From positions 10,908,501-10,972,500 of the forward strand of contig NC_003280.10 of the NCBI RefSeq assembly GCF_000002985.6: DNA of 64,000 nt, given 5' to 3'. Shown one piece after another: positions 57,001 through 64,000 of the stretch (the first letter of the stretch is position 1; every line of letters begins with the position of its first letter). Source of the DNA: Caenorhabditis elegans (lineage: Eukaryota; Nematoda; Chromadorea; Rhabditida; Rhabditidae). Made by a program: the position numbers and the translations under genes. Under the pieces are notes generated by a model, which had not been told where the DNA came from, searched no databases, and saw nothing but the letters and a program-made list of their open reading frames with translations.

Positions 57001-60000
57001 TTGAGAAAGTTCTAAATTAAATATAAAACTAGAAAACATTCGATTTTGCAAACAAATTAGTTGTGTTATTTAAAAACGGCATATTCCAAAATACTGTGAC
57101 ATTTTAATAGAACCCATAAAAACAGTTCAATAAATTTCTGTTTTCTTTAAAATTGTATACAACTTTTAGATCTTTCGCTGTATTTTTCTAACTTTTATAG
57201 TCCATAACTCGGTCCATTTAAATGTATGAATTGAAATTAACCTACAAAAAATAGAAGAACAACAATTTTTTATGCCAAATATATGTTTTTAATCGAGGTT
57301 AAAACTTCCCCTTTCCTATTATTTTTTCAGTATTTGACACACCTTAACAGTTTAAACTTAAACATCTAATCTTTGTAATTACAAAGTTTCCATTATACTT
57401 TCTTGTCCAGATACTGTATCATTTCACCACTTCCTCATTTAATTAATTCTCTCTCAAAAGATCTATCAAATCAGGAAACCATTTGAATGCCATCATCCAT
57501 CATTCTCCTTTCCTACTTTTTTCCATTTCAGGCTTCCAAAAAATAATGAGCTTCTTCTTCTATGACAGCTTCTTTCTTTCTCCTGGATTGAATCCATTTC
57601 TCAACACACACTGCAAAAAGGTGGTGCCCTTGTTGGGAGGGGTCCCAACGGTCATTATCATCGTCCATCTTTTTCCCTCTGAAGCTTTTTCTTTTCGTAG
57701 TTCTGTGTGTGTTCGTAGAATACCATGCCATTATCCTTCTTGCGCATGAAAAAAAGACAGAGAAAGCCCGTCTTTTTCTCGTCACGCCCTCTTTCGTTCC
57801 ATTCTATATATCTTCCCATTTATCCCACCCCTCCCCCATTCTGACACGCACGTACATTTTTAGGAATCACACATTTTTAAAGATCAATTGAGAGAGTCTA
57901 GAAGTGTTCTAGAATAAAGTTTGTATTTGCCACATTTTTTTTAAATGTTTAGGTTATTTAAAGGTTTCAATGCTAAGAGTTACCAACAGATAAGATCTTT
58001 CAAAGTTGAAGCGGCGTAATTTTTCTTGGGCTCTATCTTGGCGCCCACTGGTTATGGTTCGTGTAGAAAGTGTTCTACCTAAATGTTCTACCTAAAGGAA
58101 TTGCTCTATTCATAGTTTTCAAACCCTAAACTGATTTTAAACACTGAAAAAAGTTTACAAAATTTTTTAAATACTATCCATACGAAAAATTACAAGATGT
58201 TTCAAAAAAGTACGGTATATGGAACATTATTTTATTAGAGCGAAAATGCACAATATGTGCAAATTTTGAATTTTTGACTGAAAATCTAAAGATACTGACA
58301 AATGTTGTCTGAGGTTCGGAGCAAATTTTTCTCTTAAAATTCAAAATTCAAATTTAACTTTTTTTTAACTTAAAATGCCAAATTTGTACATTTGTTAATT
58401 TCATAATACCGTATTAATTTTTCTCAATTTTCCAACAAAAACTTCGTGTAAAAATGCACAAATTAAATTCCAGAAACTCATGTCCAATCCGAGTTTGTTG
58501 CCAAAAAAGTTCTTCCCAATTTTCCAGCCGCCATCTTACTCCTCCCATTCTCTCCTTATCCTCCCTGTGTGTTCGCCTCGTTCCAACCAACTCAAAATCT
58601 CAATACAATTTACTGCATTTCCTTTTCGTCCTGAACATCATCATTGCCACAACATCCCCCAATCCACCCATTTTTCTGCCTTCCGGACATGGTCAATATG
58701 TCCGTTGTCGCCTATTCTCAAGTGTTTTCTCTTTTTCTCAACTTTTCGTTCGACTCTCCAGATTCTCCAGTTTTTAGCAAATTCTGATGCACATCATTCA
58801 AGAGATTTTTTTTTGCTTGGCAGAAAGTGGAAGAAAAGTTCCTGGATATGCAATGCTTTTTGTGAGAACTTTTGATTAGATTCTCTGCATTTAAAAGGAA
58901 AAATCCCATCATTTTCTATATTTAGATGTTTCAATTTATTCCTTCAGTTATTTTGAGTGAAATATTTCAATAAGATTCATGTTATTGAATATATTGATAA
59001 AATGGCAATCTTTCGACCTAAATATCTGAAAGTTTCCTTAAATTTTTTTCTTTAACTTCACAAATACACTAAATCAAATTGAGATCTACAATTCTAATAT
59101 AGTTTTATACCCTCTTGCCGACTTCGTTTTCGAGAAAAATGTTTTATTAGAATTTTTTAATTCCAAAATTCCCTTTCCAAACACTATTAATGTGTCATAA
59201 TATTATTCTTCCACCGGTTATCATAATCACCAATCGTCACAAATTTATGATTTCAATTAACCTCATTGCAATGTGAATTCATAAGACTTTATGATCCTTC
59301 TGTTCTGCCAATTTTGTTTGAAATTTCTAGTCATGACAATAATAGACTGTTCCTTTTTAGTTGAAAAATTTACAAGTTTAATTATTAAAAAAAACAACAG
59401 TTAATAAATAAAATTAATTAAACATTCTTTCTAAAAAGGAAATAAATTTTTTGGTATGTCCGAAATTTTTAAAATAAAAACTACATGTTCTACTAATATC
59501 AATCTTGCAATTTTGAGCCCAAGAAGTAAAAAATTATATAATATTACTGCACATTGTCATCATCATTTTATCATCGCTTTTTGTAACCAAACACTCCTTC
59601 TTTTTTGCGCAACATCAATAAAAACAGCCAGAAAACGATACGGGTGACCGTTTCTGTTATCATTTTTCCTGATATAACCCCCTATTATTTACCCTTTTCT
59701 GGATGTTTTTGCAATGGTTTTTTGTGAATTTTTTTTAATTAGGAACTCTTCACTCCTTTTACAATTTTAGTTAGAAATATTTTTTCGTAGATTCAAGGTA
59801 TATTTCTCTAGATATTCATTAATTTTTTAAATTGAGCCTTTTAACATTCAAGGCAACCTTCGCCTACCTCGTGCCTACTGCCAAAATGAAAGTTGAAGTT
59901 TTTTCTCCAAAAAAAAGTAGAAGGCAGTCACGTAGGCATGGAAAAGTACCTATACTTCAAACTGATTTCTTAAATGTTGAGCTTTTTTCCCAATTTACCT

Positions 60001-63000
60001 CGCGTTTTTCTCGTACCTCAAGCCTCCTTTAATTTTTTTTTCAAATTTTCACCTAAACCCAAACTTTTTCAAATTTCAGATAAATGAGTGTCCATACTCC
60101 AAATTAATCGAATTCGAAACTTTTTTCGGGCTCCACCACCATCTTCAATTACCATCTTTTCTTCGAGTTTCAAGGTTAGTTATTTTTATATTTTTGAAAA
60201 ATTCAATTTTATTGTTGTTGGATAATAATGTAGTTGTGCTCTATTTATATACCACCTTAACAAGGTTTCAAGCGTATCGATAGAGCTCATTTGCATTTTG
60301 AAAAATTTGCGCCATTCTGATCACAGAACGATTTTCACCTGTCCCTCCTCTCACTCTTTCCAATTTGACTCCCACTTTTCTTTCTTTTTTACTTTTTTTT
60401 ATTCTTGAATTATTTATTGTCCATTCGATAAAAACTTCCCAAAAAAACTTTTCGTTTGTCCCTCTTTTCATTTTTTCTGTTCATTCTTTATTTGTCAATA
60501 GTTCTGGTCTGCTAGAAATCCTCGTTTATCATTTTAATTAATCGTGGCGAGGTCTCTAATTTATCATGGCTCCTTTCACAGGAAAGATGACTGTTTGAAA
60601 GGAATTCCTATTTTTGCTCTGTGCATTTTAGTTCTGTTAAATGCGTAACTGGTCTTTTAATTTTAGGCTTCAGTTGGTGGCTTAAATTTGAGCTCAAATT
60701 AGAAAATTAATACAAAAGGCTTTGTAATTTTATGAATATAAGGGGTGTATATATCTATTAGGAAATATACGGTACCTTAAAATCTAAATGAGAGTTTTGC
60801 GGAAAAAAATTCTAGAGTATTTTTTTGGTTTTAGTTAGAAATTTCTCAACGAAAAAATAATGCCCAAGAACAGTTTCTATTTCCGCGATTTACTATAGTT
60901 TCTGAGCAATTCTGTTTTTTGTGAGTTTCTATGAGGTATTGTAGAACGACAGAGCAGGTGCAAAGTTTTTTTAATAATGAATCACTCTTCAATATTCTAT
61001 AGGAGTTATAAGTTTCTTTGAAAAAATTGAAATCAATTTTCCGAAAAGCAATTTTCCGAGACATTTTCGGTGACACTTTGCAGAGAGAAAAGCTCATAAA
61101 AAGTGCTCTTTTTCTCATTCTTCGTCACCCGATTTATCACTCTTTTTGTTGCCAAGAAGGTGCTCTCTCTTGAGGCCGATTGATCTGTTTTTGCTCTCCG
61201 AAGGTCCCGTAGTGCTGGTGGTCAATTCATTCATCATCGTCTCGTCAGCTACCCTATGGACATTTGTGGTGTGGTGTCCCACTCATTTCCGGTTTTCTTA
61301 CGTAGCCCCGTGTCCTATTTGAAAGAAATGATTTTCGATAATTAATTGCACAAATTTGAAAGACGGAAAAAATTTGAAGTCTAAATTTTCTAAACGGTGT
61401 GAGCATTCTTAAATTTAATTTTGGAATATAATTTTTGTAACAAGAGAGTGTTAGAATTTTGAGCAAGTTTCTGTATTTTTTAATCGCCGCCACCCCCAGG
61501 AATCAAAATGCTCATTGAACATTTCCGGTTGTTTTGGAGCTCCCTGAAGCCAGCTCATTCTCACTTCCGAAAATTGTTAGCAGAAATTAATATCAATTAA
61601 TAAAACGTTCCTCGTTCCAATCTCCATTTCCTACCACCAAATAAACCTCCTCCTACTCCTCCCATCGCTCACTCCACACCTCTAAAACTAAAAAACGTTA
61701 TTCCATTTTTATTCTCTATTTTTATTTTTTATTTTTCATCTCATTTCTTTCCCGTTTTTCGCTCTGCTTTTTCCATCGTCACCTGTGTGTGTGTGTGTAT
61801 GCAGCCACCCTAACTTTTATGGAATAGGTGAAGTGGTGGTAGTAGGTGCTCATAATAGGACTAGTTGGCTCATTTCATTTTCTTTTTTACCAATGCTAAT
61901 TCTATTGTGGTTTGTTGGTCACTTGGTTAAGTTTGAAATCAGAAGGCTAACAGTAAAGTTTAGGCTTAGCCTCATTCTTCGGATTAGGCTCTAGCGCTAA
62001 CTCTGAGCTCTGCCCAAATTTACCCAAATCTACCCAAATAGCAAATAATAAAACAGCCCAAATTGCTGTAAACCATTTGATAACCGCCAAGGATTAGGTT
62101 TAGGCTTAGGTTTAGGCTTACGCTTATTCTTTGGATTAGGCTCTAGCGCTTACTCTGAGATTTTGCTATACATAATATTCTAATATAACGTTTATATTTC
62201 AATAATTCGTTCATTGAGTGATAAACTGGCAACTTTAATTCTCCGGATATTAGATTAGACAGGTCACTTCATTAAATGCAAAAATAAGGAAGATGTTATT
62301 GGGAATGGGAAGTACTTGAATTCTAATCAATTATGCATTCCTATCCTTCTTCAACTACTCAATAATTATCACAGAGATAATTCATTCAACTACGGAAATG
62401 ACGAGTCCATGAAGAGGACGTCTTTCTCTCTTCAGTTAACACCGGAATTTCCGAGTCACTTTGTCACGGTGTCCCTTTATTTTTGTTATTATTTTTCCTG
62501 ATTAACCTTTCAAAGTTCCTAATTTCACACTTTTCCTACTGTATCTAGGCACGCATCAACAAACTTCTTCAACTGTATAATGAATATTTTGACGAATTGA
62601 AAAAAAAAATGGCGGAACTTTTTTTTTTCATTTTGTTGTTCTTTTCTCTTCTCCGCAACCCATTCACGCCGAGTGAACACTAACTGAGTGATAGATGACT
62701 GAATTAGTGACAAAAAACTCACCTCTGCATTCTTGATATTTTTCTACTGGGAATTTTTGGAGTTTTTTGGAGCTTTAAATTTTTGGAGCCCTGAGAAATG
62801 CTGAAAAATGTAGATGGTATTTTTTGACATTTTTTTAATAATTGGAAAAAAGTCTACTGATTTTTACTTTATTTTTACAATTAAGTCAGACCATTGAAAT
62901 CATTTTATCGCATTTTGTGATTTTTAATTCTTTGAAAAATATTCCAAAATTTCTAGGGAAATATTTCGAAATTACAGACGGAAAATTAACTGGTTGCGAA

Positions 63001-64000
63001 TCAAAACTTCATTTGTTGCGTATTTTTGAAGCCCCTAAGCTTTTAGTTTTAATAAAACGCACTTATGTAATTATAATTTTTCCAGTTTCTAAAATTCCAG
63101 ATCTAGATTTTCTCGACCGATTTCCCAGTGTTTCACATAAGAAGCACAAAGATCATTCAAAACTTAATGTTTAAAACGTGGGCGCCTTTTAGAGTGCAAA
63201 AATATTCCAGAAAAAAATATGTAAATTGGAACATTTGATCCTCAGTCTGCGTCCAGCTCCTTTTCCTCCAACCATTTGCTCTGATTATTATTATTATTTC
63301 TGGTCGCCGCCGCCACCGCCGCAAATCTTCCAAATTCAATTTTCAAAGTGTCACACATATTCTCTAACCTTCCTCCAATTCAACACACAAATATGATTCT
63401 AGTTAGGGCGTGTTTCGGCTAACGAACTTTTCCCCCAGAAATATTTTTGCGGGGCGGCGGGGTTTGCCTCAAATTCCACCCACACCGAGATACATCACCT
63501 AGAAATGATGTGTGTTTGTTTTTGCTTCTGATGGAGTTTAATGTGAAAATGTTCAATTTCTCAAATTTCATAGGTGGTTAGAGCTTCATGTGTTCCCTTT
63601 AGTTGCAGTATTTCGAAGTTTTCTTTTTAGATTTAGAGAAGATAATATTGTATATTTTGAATATTTTTTGGCTTCGAAAAACTGTACTGAAATACTTCAA
63701 AATAATGGTTTTTCAAATTCCTAAACAATTTTAAACTTATAAACCTTTCCTCTGAAGTATCTGAGTTTTTTCTTCAACTATAAACTGATAAAAATTATCG
63801 GCCGGTCCGTAGAGCCTATTTTTGAGATTACTAAATTTTATTTGAAAAATTCAGGTTTCTCTGTAAATATCAGCTCTGAATTTATCTTCACTTCAAGTAA
63901 AATATACAATTTTTTAGGCCAACAAAAATTAGGCCACTTAAAAAAAATATTTTTCTAAATTTCACTAAAAATATGAAATTACTAGACAATATTCTTTGAA
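54001..64000. other. Gene-free region, part 2
   Basis: Ten kilobases without a supported gene. The plus strand is notably rich in C and T (blocks of TTCTTCTTC, CTCCTCC). A (GT)n run lies at 61782-61799, telomere-type repeats at about 62094-62123, ATT triplets and a CGCCGC run at 63285-63320. The ORFs at 56355-56849 and 58480-58875 are Ser/Leu/Phe-rich readings of pyrimidine tracts and not credible proteins. A giant intron or enhancer-rich intergenic DNA is possible. Confidence 0.45.
62094..62123 (+). repeat. Interstitial telomere-type repeat
   Basis: Five hexamers in register: TTAGGT TTAGGC TTAGGT, then TTAGGC TTACGC. TTAGGC is the C. elegans telomere unit. A neighbouring related block at 61950-61992 has TTTAGGCTTAGCC and shares GGATTAGGCTCTAGCGCT with 62132-62150. 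Confidence 0.75.

Noticed and set aside
62540-62690. Short frame reading RINKLLQLYNEYFDELKKK after a possible acceptor
   Set aside because: It looks helical, but it is isolated, with no donor or companion exons, and most of the Lys comes from an A run.

Overview
The window reads as nuclear DNA of a Caenorhabditis nematode, almost certainly C. elegans. It is AT-rich, has short introns with TTTCAG-type acceptors, and has trans-splice-like acceptors just upstream of start codons. The gene content (alpha-tubulin tba-4, methionine synthase metr-1, elongin A, a GSK3-like kinase, gst-5, nos-1) matches what I remember of chromosome II around cosmids F44F4 and R03D7. That placement is memory, not a database search. 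Exon models were built by eye from splice signals, phase and protein family, so edges can be off by a few bases.

Layout. 0-2 kb: a chemoreceptor gene of the sra type on the minus strand. 2.4-3.6 kb: a 1.2 kb inverted-repeat transposon with Tc3-like ends and a TA duplication. 6.2-8.7 kb: three small genes (two short membrane or secreted proteins and an atypical SH2 protein), flanked by two direct copies of a dispersed repeat. 10.2-11.7 kb: tba-4. Its 3' exon, 3' UTR and downstream DNA form the left arm of a ~3.06 kb near-perfect palindrome (11387-14447), followed by a third, decayed tubulin fragment. 15.7-16.1 kb: a coiled-coil ORF. 18.1-22.4 kb: metr-1.

23.5-34.9 kb: a four-exon host gene whose third exon is split by a complete 9.8 kb Ty3/gypsy-type LTR retrotransposon (24098-33943) in antisense orientation. 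The element has near-identical LTRs, a 4-bp target duplication, a primer binding site, a polypurine tract, gag, protease and pol. In the env position it carries an extra ORF encoding the rear part of a superfamily 1 (UPF1/DNA2-like) helicase.

35.2-37.1 kb: elongin A (minus). 39.1-40.7 kb: GSK3-like kinase (plus). 41.9-43.1 kb: gst-5 (plus). 43.4-44.6 kb: nos-1 (minus). 45.1-48.4 kb: a minus-strand gene joining a signal peptide, a cysteine-rich three-finger-like ectodomain and one membrane segment to a PP1-type phosphatase fold whose metal ligands are almost all lost. 48.4-64 kb: no gene I can support; it is pyrimidine-rich and repeat-dotted, with a short interstitial telomere-type array near 62.1 kb.

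The genes are mostly independent. metr-1 serves one-carbon metabolism, gst-5 detoxification, elongin A transcription elongation and ubiquitin ligase assembly, and nos-1 germline translational control. The most unusual items are the helicase-bearing retrotransposon inside an exon, the membrane-tethered pseudophosphatase, and the tubulin palindrome that could make double-stranded RNA.
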